Assembly: GCF_031451695.1 (NCBI RefSeq)
Contig: NZ_JARWAM010000004.1
Location: 62,001-126,000, forward strand
DNA from: Franzmannia qiaohouensis
GTDB taxonomy: Bacteria; Pseudomonadota; Gammaproteobacteria; Pseudomonadales; Halomonadaceae
Direction of reading: 5' to 3'
Length of the DNA: 64,000 nt
The notes below the pieces were generated by a model. The model had not been told where the DNA came from, made no database searches, and saw only the letters and a program-made list of their open reading frames with translations. Positions 9,358-17,462 of the stretch are shown in pieces. Every line of letters begins with the position of its first letter. Within the stretch, counting starts at the first letter, position 1. The position numbers were made by a program, and so were the translations under genes.

Positions 9358-9450
9358 TGAGCCAAGAGAGACGAAGGCTGACCACTATGGATCAAAGCTG
9401 TTGATTTACTATGAGCCACCCTGTAAATTGTGAGCCATGACTTATGAGCC
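9358..9450 (+). repeat. Four TGAGCCA repeats upstream of the serine recombinase
   Basis: TGAGCCA occurs at 9358, 9412, 9431 and 9444, and CACCCTGT precedes two of them. Clustered direct repeats just before a resolvase gene are often binding sites for the enzyme, but that role is inferred here. Confidence 0.45.
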
Positions 9451-9472
9451 ACAAGCAGGGAGAAGCCAGTTC

Positions 9473-10048
9473 ATGTCCGCCACCATCGCCTATGTTCGTG
9501 TCAGCACTGATGATCAGACCACCAGCGCTCAGCGTCACGCCATCGAGAGCCGCTATAAGGTGGCCCGCTGGTTCAGCGATGAAGCTACTTCTGGTGCTAT
9601 CAAAGCCAAGGACAGAATAGGATTTGGGGAACTCCTCAGTTACGTCAGGGAAGGTGATATTGTGGCGGTTTACGCCATTGACCGATTGGGGCGGAACACC
9701 ATTGACGTACTGGAGACGGTAGAGGCACTGAAGAGCAAAGGCGTGGCGATCCTCTCCATCCGTGAAGGATTCGACCTATCGACTCCGATGGGCAAGATGA
9801 TGCTGACGATGCTGGCAGGACTCGCTGAGCTGGAGCGGTCCAACATCAAGGAGCGGCAACTGGCAGGGCTAGAGCGAGCTAGAGCGGAAGGGAAAAACCT
9901 CGGTCGGGAGAAGGTCATCGATGACAAGGCGGTGGTCCAATGGCGACACAAGCACAGCGCCAGCATCAAGGCCACAGCGGAACATTTCAGCATTTCAACA
10001 GCATCAGTGAAGAGAGCTTGCAGAATTTATCGGAAGAGTTTCGTATAA
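9473..10048 (+). CDS. Serine recombinase (resolvase/invertase family)
   Basis: About 191 residues, the normal size for small serine recombinases. N-terminus IAYVRVSTDDQ carries the catalytic Ser (residue 11); YAIDRLGRNTIDVLE and the GKMMLTMLAGLAELERSNIKER stretch (Arg residues and E-helix) are diagnostic of the resolvase/invertase family, and a C-terminal HTH follows (ATAEHFSISTASVKRACR). ATG at 9473 has AGGGAG upstream; a longer frame starting at 9437 exists. It may resolve or invert DNA within the island, or be a separate insertion into it. Confidence 0.93.
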   Translation: MSATIAYVRVSTDDQTTSAQRHAIESRYKVARWFSDEATSGAIKAKDRIGFGELLSYVREGDIVAVYAIDRLGRNTIDVLETVEALKSKGVAILSIREGFDLSTPMGKMMLTMLAGLAELERSNIKERQLAGLERARAEGKNLGREKVIDDKAVVQWRHKHSASIKATAEHFSISTASVKRACRIYRKSFV

Positions 10049-10112
10049 TGTTCGACTATGACTCTAATATCTAGGCGGTTTCAATGACATCGAGCGGAAA
10101 GTAGCAAGCCAT

Positions 10113-10132
10113 ATATGTGATATTAAACATAT
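10113..10132. promoter_or_regulatory. Inverted repeat ATATGT-N8-ACATAT
   Basis: Perfect 6-bp arms at 10113-10118 and 10127-10132 lie in the gap between the recombinase and the next gene, 50 bp before its ATG. It could be an operator for that gene; no further support. Confidence 0.35.
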
Positions 10133-10181
10133 CGCTACCACTCTTACCAACCGACTCTATAATTATCTGGATAGCTAACCA

Positions 10182-10742
10182 ATGGAAATTTCTCCTCTCC
10201 TAGAAGGCAGTCAAGTCTTAGTAGCCACCTCAGCTCCCAGCTGGTACGACTATACGTCTCTTGCATTCACGCTTTTAGGCGCATTTGGTGGCGCGCTAGT
10301 AGGTGCTTGGGGTGGCTATAGGGCCTCATTGAAAGCTGGCAACAGCCTGCTCAGGCGCGAAAAACTAGAAGAAGCATTGTGGACGCTGAATGAAGTAAAT
10401 CGAAGCACAGGGTCATTTATTCATCAACTGCACTTCACGTATCGAAAGGAAGGGAGCGACGCTGCCAAGAAGTTAGTTACGAATGAGCCAGATGCTTTAG
10501 ACTTACAGTCATTATCTCGATTAAAAATGCTCATAGAGATCTATCTTCGTGATAGTTACAAAACCGTAGACGGCCTTGAAGCTTGTATCTATTTATTTGA
10601 CATGTCCTGCAGGAATCTGAATAGAATCAATGGACCTGATGATGAAAAGAATGGCCTAGCTGTATTCTCGAAACACCACAAACAATACCTTTCCTACAAG
10701 CAGGATCTAAAGAAAGCACTGCTTCAGAAGCTTCATACTTGA
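10182..10742 (+). CDS. Membrane-anchored protein of unknown function
   Basis: 186 residues. One N-terminal hydrophobic segment (about residues 25-48, LAFTLLGAFGGALVGAWGGY) is followed by a charged, mostly helical cytoplasmic-type region with no motif I recognise. Only a weak ribosome site (GGA about 10 nt upstream) is seen. Its base composition matches the island, not the flanks. Confidence 0.6.
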   Translation: MEISPLLEGSQVLVATSAPSWYDYTSLAFTLLGAFGGALVGAWGGYRASLKAGNSLLRREKLEEALWTLNEVNRSTGSFIHQLHFTYRKEGSDAAKKLVTNEPDALDLQSLSRLKMLIEIYLRDSYKTVDGLEACIYLFDMSCRNLNRINGPDDEKNGLAVFSKHHKQYLSYKQDLKKALLQKLHT

Positions 10743-10908
10743 GGCTACATTGCTGTATTGGTATTTATCTGACAACCAGCTGCTGAAAGCGAAGCAACCA
10801 TAATACTCCTCGCGGGTTATAGAACGAGTGTCTGACGCTTGACTCTAACACCATGAGGAAACGTCTATGACCACCGAAGAAAAGGTAGCACGACGCAAGG
10901 AGTGCAGA

Positions 10909-11289
10909 TCACTTGGTCAACATCTTTCTATAACGCGCGATCACATTTTCTAAATCTATACCCGCCTTAATTATTTCCTCTCTCTTCCATTTGCTTGGAC
11001 TAACCCAAAAATCAGCCTTATGTGAACATATAAATGAAAGCTCTTGATCAATATGGCGAGCAGGTATTGCTGCTTCCGACCAAAGTCGCACCAACTCTTT
11101 CTCTTTTGATCTATTAGGCTCTTCCCCCAACTCAATATCCCTATAGTAATTGCGAGTTTCACTCAAGGCCAATGAAAGTGCTGACAAAGCCTGATCTGCA
11201 AGTTCTCTATTCCTCCCTCTAAACTTAGCAAAATCCTTGGAAAAATCGTACAGGTAACGTATCAGTTGTGCCAACATCTCAACTTCCAT
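10909..11289 (-). CDS. Island protein of unknown function
   Basis: About 126 residues, soluble and helical, rich in Arg/Lys/Glu. I choose the ATG at 11289 because a near-perfect AGGAGGTG ribosome site lies 5 nt before it; a longer frame could begin at 11346 or 11322 and would overlap the upstream gene. It is the last of an apparent minus-strand operon with the genes at 11309-11824, 11946-12539 and 12570-14376. No domain recognised. Confidence 0.6.
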   Translation of the reverse strand: MEVEMLAQLIRYLYDFSKDFAKFRGRNRELADQALSALSLALSETRNYYRDIELGEEPNRSKEKELVRLWSEAAIPARHIDQELSFICSHKADFWVSPSKWKREEIIKAGIDLENVIARYRKMLTK

Positions 11290-11308
11290 ATCCACCTCCT
11301 TTGGAAAA

Positions 11309-11824
11309 TCATCCTTGGGCATCACTCTTGCTAATCGCCCACTCATGCGCCAACTTCACTGTTTCAAAAATTTTCATAGCCGACTTTACCACAACCTTCC
11401 CATACCCTGAATCTGTTTTTTCCATCGCAAAGACGCCATATCTAACTCCGTTTTCTTTATCCCACAACTCTTCAATACAGAATTGATTTCCATGGTTGTT
11501 TATCAGATCGTCGTTTGCTTGAAAAAGGCGCTGCCTTATGAAGCTAGAAATATCCTCTGACTCCCAAACACGCATCGGAAGCCCTACCATGCCAATAGTA
11601 CGGTTTACTGAGTAGTCCGCATACAACCTGACATAACCGTCAGGATAAAGGCGCAACTTTAGCCTTTCTGACACCTCCCCATTTATAGTCATCAAAACAC
11701 CCGAATATAAATGGTACTTTGAGAAAACTCCATGTCTTCCTTTGTAACCCCAGCCTGTAGCATCTATATGCTCGACGGCCGCAGAAGAGTTAGCAAATCT
11801 TTTCTCGAACACATGTTTATACAT
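11309..11824 (-). CDS. Island protein of unknown function
   Basis: 171 residues with mixed strand/helix composition (for example the LRLYPDGYVRLYADYSV strand region), no signal peptide or membrane segment. Nothing recognisable. It ends 20 bp before the start of the next minus-strand gene, so the two are likely co-expressed. Confidence 0.6.
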   Translation of the reverse strand: MYKHVFEKRFANSSAAVEHIDATGWGYKGRHGVFSKYHLYSGVLMTINGEVSERLKLRLYPDGYVRLYADYSVNRTIGMVGLPMRVWESEDISSFIRQRLFQANDDLINNHGNQFCIEELWDKENGVRYGVFAMEKTDSGYGKVVVKSAMKIFETVKLAHEWAISKSDAQG

Positions 11825-11945
11825 TTACACCTCCACGAACTTACATACAGCCCTATCCTTAATGAAAATTTTAATATGCTGTCATCAAGGTTATTTAATT
11901 TCCACTGTTCAAATCTTATAACGACAACAAGATATCTAATAAAGT

Positions 11946-12539
11946 TCATCGAATACTTCCTTGGTCAATTTGAAATTCAACCCAACCTCTTAACTCTTTT
12001 GCCAAAGCTGATAAACTATGGCTTTTCCCACCACCATAACCATGAGCAACACTTAACAGCCCCGTCCTCTCTAACCTAGTTAACAAGGCAGCACTCAATT
12101 CCACAGTGCAGCCCAATCTTTCTGATATATATTTCGCCTGATTTCCGACCTTCTCTTCTTGATCTTTCTCGGCACCAGCCTCCTCTATTTTATAAAGCCA
12201 ATACAAAATCAGCAACTCCCGCTCCGACAATCCTTCTATGATAGATAAAATTTCGGCATATGCATCAGGCTCCCTAAACAAACGTCCAGAAGAAACACCA
12301 GAAACAAGCATATTCGCTAACGCTGTGATTTTTTCCCGTGATGCACACTTATTTAAAGCATCCTCAGTAGCAAGAAAGCATGCGATGAAATCATCTTTCT
12401 GTAATTCTGGGCTATCGCGAGTGTATCCAGCCTTGGCTAGCTCAGACAACAAGAAGATACGCCGCTTTTCTTTATAGCTGCTAATGGCTTTCTGTGTAAA
12501 AAGGCTAGCCATTCGCAACACTACTGCATTAGGCCCCAT
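11946..12539 (-). CDS. Island protein of unknown function, helical
   Basis: 197 residues, soluble, predominantly helical. The C-terminal half (ERELLILYWLYKIE ... SERLGCTVELSAALLTRLERTGLLSVAHG) resembles a winged-helix-like arrangement, which is a guess. AGGGG is 7 nt upstream of the ATG. It begins 30 bp after the frameshifted HTH gene in the same direction. Confidence 0.6.
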   Translation of the reverse strand: MGPNAVVLRMASLFTQKAISSYKEKRRIFLLSELAKAGYTRDSPELQKDDFIACFLATEDALNKCASREKITALANMLVSGVSSGRLFREPDAYAEILSIIEGLSERELLILYWLYKIEEAGAEKDQEEKVGNQAKYISERLGCTVELSAALLTRLERTGLLSVAHGYGGGKSHSLSALAKELRGWVEFQIDQGSIR

Positions 12540-12569
12540 TTCCTATCCCCTATTCATATTTCGTTGTTT

Positions 12570-12738
12570 TCAGCCTGCCACCGTAGGCTCTTCCTGTTCC
12601 TTCCGCTCACTTATCCAACTAGAAATGGTAGTAGGACCCTTTCCTAGCTCCTTACCAACAGCCCGAAAAGATTTACCCTGTTTATCAAGCCCATGCAATC
12701 TGCTTGAGTTCATCACGCTCCTTACCTCTACCTTTCAT
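12570..12738 (-). pseudogene. Frameshifted small HTH protein related to the helicase tail
   Basis: One frame from the ATG at 12738 reads MKGRGKERDELKQIAW and stops at 12685; a second frame (possible ATG at 12713 after AAGGAG) reads LDKQGKSFRAVGKELGKG and continues to 12570. Joined, they form one HTH that aligns with the C-terminus of the neighbouring helicase-like protein (AERDQKMIELHSEGRTHKEI). One extra base near the GGG at about 12690 would explain the break. The second frame alone would give a 47-residue protein, so a functional short version cannot be excluded. The upstream frame remains open to a GTG at 12789. Confidence 0.5.
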
Positions 12739-12834
12739 GATCGCCGCCCCCGTATGCCTCCAGTCCACAATGCCTTGGGCATAAGCCACTGTCAAAACCG
12801 CTCACAGGGGCTAGACGGCCTACCTGATGGGGGC

Positions 12835-14376
12835 CTATGCTGCTTTCTTCAGAGCCCTCTGCACCGTCTTGGTTGAAACCCCGCCCAGTGCTTCGCCAAT
12901 CTCTTTATGTGTACGACCCTCTGAGTGCAACTCGATCATCTTCTGGTCTCGCTCGGCTTTCTTGAGCTTCACCTTACTTGGCGCCCTCTCGGGGATATTA
13001 AGCATGATGCTTGTATCGATCTCACATTCTACTTGAAGCACCTCTTCAATACGCTTTGCCACATCCACAGTCGGAAGCACCACCACGATACCCTCTTCCT
13101 GCTCAATACCATTGCGGATAGAAGTACGGGCAATGTGTTGTGCCATCGGTTCGATAAAGCGTTCATGCTCAATAGCAGCCCTACCTTCATCGATATCAAT
13201 ACCCATCATCGCGAGCATCTTGGTTTCAAGGCGGGCTTGGATCGGGTCTGGATTACCATGGAATACGTTCACTGTGCGATGGTAGTCATTCCTATACTTA
13301 TTAACCCCACGAGAGTCGAAAGGCGTTACAATGACGTTCTTATAATCATCAAACGGGAACCGGTTCTTGCCCTTCATCCACTTGAAGCACTGGACTAGCA
13401 CCTTCTCATTCTGATGATACTCGATAGCCTTTTTCATCGCTTTCCAGCCTAAGCAGGTTTCATCAAACCTCTTCGCCTTGGTACCATCGTCCATCAACTC
13501 CATCTTCGACTTACTGATCCTGTCAGTATTGAAGAGTGGCACCAGTGTCACAGAAGCTTTGTACTTAAAAGGACCAGGAGTAAATCGAGACTCTTTGATG
13601 TCGTAACCTTGAGCTACCACATACTGGTAAAAGAGAGTCTTTTCAACACCATTGCCCATCACATGAAACTCTTTGCACCAATCGATAATCTTGGTGTAGT
13701 CGTGATAGTCGGCAACAGTGACCACGTAATGGTCTTCACCCTTCACTAGCTGTACTTCAGATTTGGACTTCTTTCGATTAATCCCGGCCATCTGCTCCAG
13801 CAGTCCACTAAACATGATTTTCGCTGGTTCAATACCCGCTGTGATGGACTTTTTAAGCTCATCAAGCAGCATGTACTCTGGTACACCCTCAGCGATAGCC
13901 ACCCTCCCATCATCGTGGTCTTGGACCAGACCCTTGAAAAGCTTGTCATATGTACTGAAAGGTATTTTTCGACTCTGAGCACAGTTATTCAAGTTCGGGA
14001 CCTCATCCACTATTATGGTCCACTCCGACAGGTAATAAGACAGGTAGCCATCAGTCTCCATCATAGTAAGAGCCTTGTGAGTAATGACCAGGACACACCC
14101 TTCACGACCTTCAGTCAGAGCACGACTAATGCGGGACTTAGTTGATCCCTTCCAATTCTCATCACTGTTGATCACCTCATACTCAACTCCAGCTTCATTC
14201 ATGGACGCTACAATGTCCTTGCCAAGCTCGATAGTGGGCACAGCAAGGATGTAGTTGAGTTCAGGATCAATGTTCTCGATAAATCCTCGGGTCTTTCCAG
14301 CACCCATCAGGGCACTTGCTACGAATACAGTCACTTCTTCTCCTTGTTGATGTGGTTGGTGCTTCCAAGTGGACAC
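12835..14376 (-). CDS. P-loop helicase-like protein with C-terminal HTH
   Basis: Up to 513 residues from a GTG at 14376; a second GTG at 14334 has a better ribosome site (AAGGAG, 5 nt) and would start just before the P-loop. Walker A is SALMGAGKTRG, and a DExx-type Walker B is WTIIVDEVPN; a helicase C-terminal half with THKALTMM and DSRGVNKYRND regions follows. The last ~35 residues form an HTH (EIGEALGGVSTKTVQRAL). The pattern resembles superfamily 2 replication-origin or plasmid/phage helicases. A role in replicating the excised island is inferred from this and from its place in an integrase-bearing element. Confidence 0.72.
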   Translation of the reverse strand: MSTWKHQPHQQGEEVTVFVASALMGAGKTRGFIENIDPELNYILAVPTIELGKDIVASMNEAGVEYEVINSDENWKGSTKSRISRALTEGREGCVLVITHKALTMMETDGYLSYYLSEWTIIVDEVPNLNNCAQSRKIPFSTYDKLFKGLVQDHDDGRVAIAEGVPEYMLLDELKKSITAGIEPAKIMFSGLLEQMAGINRKKSKSEVQLVKGEDHYVVTVADYHDYTKIIDWCKEFHVMGNGVEKTLFYQYVVAQGYDIKESRFTPGPFKYKASVTLVPLFNTDRISKSKMELMDDGTKAKRFDETCLGWKAMKKAIEYHQNEKVLVQCFKWMKGKNRFPFDDYKNVIVTPFDSRGVNKYRNDYHRTVNVFHGNPDPIQARLETKMLAMMGIDIDEGRAAIEHERFIEPMAQHIARTSIRNGIEQEEGIVVVLPTVDVAKRIEEVLQVECEIDTSIMLNIPERAPSKVKLKKAERDQKMIELHSEGRTHKEIGEALGGVSTKTVQRALKKAA

Positions 14377-14382
14377 TTTTCC

Positions 14383-14394
14383 TTATAGCTATAA
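14383..14394. promoter_or_regulatory. Palindrome TTATAGCTATAA upstream of the helicase gene
   Basis: Perfect 12-bp palindrome 7 bp before the GTG at 14376. Its position suggests autoregulation, perhaps by the HTH of the helicase-like protein or by the HTH gene after it. Confidence 0.35.
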
Positions 14395-14724
14395 GAGTTT
14401 TTGTCCACCCCATCAGTCACTAGCTCCCCCATAGTCTTCGTAAGCCGTGTTGAAAGTCAGTAGCAATATCAGTATCGAGTCGGGAGGAGACCTGAGGACC
14501 AACCCCCGACCTCCTCAGAACTTAGACATTGGCAAGATTTTTCCCAACTACTTGGTGCGGTAGCACAGTAATGTGGAAAGGCTATTACCCACGCTCTCCA
14601 TCAGTCCTGTTCGCTTCGCTCTCCCGCATGCATGATGTGTGGTTAAAGAGCGAATAGGCGCTTCGATGCCATGTAGACCGTTTCTTGGCACCAGCTATAG
14701 CCCCCTGTAATGGCTTAGCAGTTC
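14395..14724. other. 330-bp non-coding, structured stretch
   Basis: No plausible gene. It contains nested inverted repeats: GTCGGG (14479) with CCCGAC (14505), and CTGAGGA (14492) with TCCTCAG (14512), which are mutually exclusive hairpins. It could be a leader, an origin or a recombination site; nothing decides between them. Confidence 0.4.
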
Positions 14725-15054
14725 TTATGCCCCTGCCTCTTCGACTTCCTTGATCTTTTTTATAAGCACATTGAATGCCTTTTCATCTAATCTTTCTTTG
14801 ATCTCATAAGCCGTTTCAATAGCATCAGCACTATCATAAAAATCGCATGAATTTTCGATAAAACTTTCTGCCACTTTATCGAGTACTTCAAGACTATCAC
14901 CACTCATCTCCATGAAGCACTTACGTGAGATGATCTTATCAAGCAACCAGTGACTTTCATCAAGGTATCCAGTAAGTTCAAAGTGATAGAAATTCAGAGC
15001 CTCTACGATCTTGGAACCGTGGGTAAGGTATGGATTTACTGAAGCATTAGTCAT
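14725..15054 (-). CDS. Small acidic island protein, unknown
   Basis: 109 residues, soluble, acidic C-terminus (IKKIKEVEEAGA). AAGGA lies 9 nt upstream of the ATG. No domain recognised. It precedes the structured region and the helicase gene on the same strand and might be an early regulatory or accessory protein of the element. Confidence 0.6.
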   Translation of the reverse strand: MTNASVNPYLTHGSKIVEALNFYHFELTGYLDESHWLLDKIISRKCFMEMSGDSLEVLDKVAESFIENSCDFYDSADAIETAYEIKERLDEKAFNVLIKKIKEVEEAGA

Positions 15055-15070
15055 ATCTATTATCCTTTAT

Positions 15071-15268
15071 TTATTTCTGTAGAACGTACCAATCCCGAAG
15101 ATACCCAGTTTTAGGGTTCCCCTTTATGTGGTCGTATGATGCCGATTCGTTGGATATACCCCAGACGCAAAGAGGGCCGGGAAATACATCCATTGGAAGG
15201 GATGCCCGGTTCAGTTGCTTAGCAGTGGATATACGATTATTAAACCACAGTCGATGACCCAAACGCAA
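15071..15268 (-). CDS. Possible small island protein
   Basis: A 65-residue open frame beginning with TTG, ending 16 bp before the next minus-strand ATG. No ribosome site is visible and no family is recognised. It is listed only because it fills the gap and reads as a plausible globular sequence in its second half (VFPGPLCVWGISNESASYDH). Confidence 0.25.
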   Translation of the reverse strand: MRLGHRLWFNNRISTAKQLNRASLPMDVFPGPLCVWGISNESASYDHIKGNPKTGYLRDWYVLQK

Positions 15269-15699
15269 GTTTGTTAACTTATGTAACCAAGCGCCCCCTA
15301 AGACACACCCAACCCCCCCATGTAATCCTCGACAACCCTGACTGGTGGGGTAGGTATTGGGTCACCGGTGATCATGACGCAGAGCAGCTTGTGGGTGATC
15401 CTGCTGCCATTCCTGCATCAGTGGAGGAGTGACACGACGAAGAACCTATGACTGTGTACTGGTGTTGGTGTCACCGGCAGGAAGCGATGCTCAAGTGACC
15501 ATCGAGATTTCAGATTCGTCCTACGACTTTGCATTGAGCAACTGCGAGAACCAGGAATGCTACGCTTCACTTCCCGTGATGAGTTCACACTCTCTAATTT
15601 GCTTGAGATTTGGTGAACCTGATTCACACTTCTCGTTGAGAGAGTTTCTATCAAAGGGGCTAAGAGCATCCCACAAGCCCCTCTGATTACTGCAAGACT
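15269..15699. other. 430-bp stretch without a confident gene
   Basis: A plus-strand frame without ATG is open from 15244 to 15408 and ends with a protein-like stretch (DNPDWWGRYWVTGDHDAEQL), possibly a remnant of a lost gene. Two further overlapping frames at 15418-15686 on opposite strands lack ribosome sites. I see no promoter or terminator I can support. Confidence 0.35.
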
Positions 15700-17028
15700 C
15701 TACGAACGACCTGTAGCTCTCTCAATATCTACTTGGATCATATCCGTTCCTTGTGGTGTCTGTTCAATAGTAAGCATCTCGATCACTGGCTTCAACACTT
15801 CAGGCTTATAGTCCTTACCATATCTGGTGTTAGTCATACCACCCGTTGTGTGCCCAAGAATACCACCAATCAAGTTTTCGCTGACGCCCTTCTGCTTCAG
15901 CTCATTGGCTACTGAATGCCTGACACTATGAAAATCTTTCTTTCCAGAGCCATCATCAACCAAGCCAATATCTATCTTGAATCGCCCAAACCATCGACTG
16001 GGTGTGGCAGAATAACCGTGCTTCTCTGAGTGTTTAAACATCGGAAAGATACGCTCACCCTGACTTTCCACATAGTCAAGAAAACCAAGCTCCACCAGTT
16101 TGCTGTGTACTGGCACAACCCTTTCAGCAGCGGGCGTCTTCAGCCTTTGATCCGACCTACCTGCCCGGATATGAATGCAAGCAACATCATGAATGTACCG
16201 TACATCGTCCCTGTAAAGCTGGCACAACTCATTCAAGCGAGCCCCAGTGTAATAGGCCAGTCTAGGCAGCCAATACTTGAAGTCCCGCTTGGTATATCGA
16301 TATTTGGCTGTAGACTCGAACATCAAGACCACTTCATCAGAACTAAAGACATCACGATAGGAACTAGCCTTAATTTTTCTACGAATCTTCATGTATGCAA
16401 AGAGATGATTGGTGGCAAAACCTTCTCTTTTTGCATGGGTGAATACCGTGGAAAGATTCTTGATGTAATTATTATAGGTCGTGACACTGATTGTGGCGTC
16501 ACCCTTACCGATCAGGTCTGAGAGGGACATTTCAGGATGCTTCTGGAGGATGCGGAGAGTAAAGGGCGGAAGTTTCAATGCTTTTTCTCGAAACATCTTG
16601 GCATCTTCGTGAGTGTAATAATCAATTCGCTTGTCCCGACAAATCCGGCAAAAAAGACGAATCACGGCCTCTTTATCGTCAATGGTCTTGACGCTAACCC
16701 CTTCGAGCAGTTGAGACTGACGAAATGTTTCGAAATATGCGGATAGCTTGGGGACAGGCTTGGACAGCTTAGGAGTGTGTGCGGGCTCAGAGGACACTGT
16801 AGGAGCCGTAGCAGAGACGTTACCCCCTACCCTACCCCTAGCCCTACCCAATAGCTCTTGAGCCTCCAGCAGCAGCCTTGCTGCCTCTAACAAGGCTACG
16901 CGCTTGCTTCGTGTCCTGAGTGATCGTCGTAGCTCAGTTTTACCCACGGTTACCCGAAGCGGGACAGGGATCACAAGACGAAAGTAGTAAACACCATGAA
17001 GGGACTTGAAGAGGTAGGGTGAGCCCAT
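15700..17028 (-). CDS. int: Tyrosine recombinase / phage-type integrase
   Basis: 442 residues. An N-terminal arm-binding-like region (YYFRLVIPVPLRVTVGKTEL) is followed by a SAM-like core-binding domain and the catalytic domain. Catalytic residues are visible: Arg in TGARLNELCQL, His and Arg in FHSVRHSVANEL, His in GILGHTTGG, and Tyr in MTNTRYGKDY. It lies 71 bp from the 3' end of ffs and reads in the same direction as ffs, as expected for the enzyme that inserted this island. Transcription from ffs could run into it. Confidence 0.95.
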   Translation of the reverse strand: MGSPYLFKSLHGVYYFRLVIPVPLRVTVGKTELRRSLRTRSKRVALLEAARLLLEAQELLGRARGRVGGNVSATAPTVSSEPAHTPKLSKPVPKLSAYFETFRQSQLLEGVSVKTIDDKEAVIRLFCRICRDKRIDYYTHEDAKMFREKALKLPPFTLRILQKHPEMSLSDLIGKGDATISVTTYNNYIKNLSTVFTHAKREGFATNHLFAYMKIRRKIKASSYRDVFSSDEVVLMFESTAKYRYTKRDFKYWLPRLAYYTGARLNELCQLYRDDVRYIHDVACIHIRAGRSDQRLKTPAAERVVPVHSKLVELGFLDYVESQGERIFPMFKHSEKHGYSATPSRWFGRFKIDIGLVDDGSGKKDFHSVRHSVANELKQKGVSENLIGGILGHTTGGMTNTRYGKDYKPEVLKPVIEMLTIEQTPQGTDMIQVDIERATGRS

Positions 17029-17098
17029 TTGTACGACCTATCTGTATCAATTCGATTCAGAAGGCAAAATTTACAAGCTCTTTCAATCGACTACCTTA

Positions 17099-17119
17099 AA
17101 TGGAGGTGGCCCCCGACAG
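17099..17119. repeat. attR: right direct repeat, 3' end of ffs
   Basis: Core TGGAGGTGGCCCCCGACAG at 17101-17119 plus two preceding A bases. It supplies the 3' strand of the terminal SRP RNA helix, so integration kept ffs intact. Confidence 0.88.
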
Positions 17120-17216
17120 CCACATCCCGGCACACGCATCCACCACTACCGTTGCTCCCTTCCGGGCCTGGCGGGGTTCGCAGTTTAGCGTTGCGGGAGG
17201 ACCGACGAGGGCCACC
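17105..17216 (-). ncRNA. ffs: SRP RNA (4.5S)
   Basis: About 112 nt, read on the minus strand. The RNA component of the signal recognition particle, which binds Ffh and targets nascent membrane proteins. The apical domain has CCAGG, CCC, GGAA tetraloop, GGG, AGCA, the conserved Ffh-binding element. GTCCTCCCGCAACGC near the 5' side and TGCGTGTGCCGGGATG near the 3' side match bacterial 4.5S RNA. The ends GGTGGCC and GGCCACC pair to close the hairpin. The mature ends are estimated. Confidence 0.95.
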
Positions 17217-17282
17217 ATAACGACCAGTCCGGCGTATCTTGATCCTGGCAGGATGGCGACCTATCCGGAGCAGGCGAGGCGC

Positions 17283-17311
17283 ACTATAACAGCGCCCCGA
17301 CGGCCTCGCAA
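17283..17311 (-). promoter_or_regulatory. Probable sigma-70 promoter of ffs
   Basis: On the minus strand TTGCGA (-35, 17306-17311) and TATAGT (-10, 17283-17288) are separated by exactly 17 bp. Start of transcription would be about 60 nt before the mature 5' end of ffs, so a leader would have to be removed, as is known for E. coli 4.5S RNA by RNase P. Confidence 0.65.
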
Positions 17312-17462
17312 CCGCGCCAATCGCGAGGAACCCCCGGCGCACTTTGGCGTCCGACCCCTTACCCTGCACAAGCCCTTCGATGGGCCGCCTCGCTGTTAAG
17401 TTCGTGTCACAGGGTGTAGCGTGTAGGAACTCGTTCAACCAATTTCCAACGGAGGCACTACC

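Larger units (their letters stand above)
7955..17119. mobile_element. Genomic island integrated at the 3' end of ffs
   Basis: A direct repeat of 21 bp with one mismatch lies at 7955-7975 and 17099-17119. The right copy is the 3' end of the SRP RNA gene; a tyrosine integrase begins 71 bp inside it, the usual layout for elements using the 3' end of a small RNA gene as attB. The ~9.1 kb between is AT-richer than both flanks and encodes recombinases, a helicase-like protein and unknown proteins. Excision would place ffs directly upstream of dnaX. No capsid, tail or conjugation gene is visible, so this may be a satellite-like or integrative element that relies on another element for transfer. Confidence 0.88.

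Noticed and set aside
15418..15686. Two opposing frames near the integrase
   Set aside because: Neither has a ribosome site at a usable distance or a recognisable product; GGAGG on the plus strand abuts the GTG.
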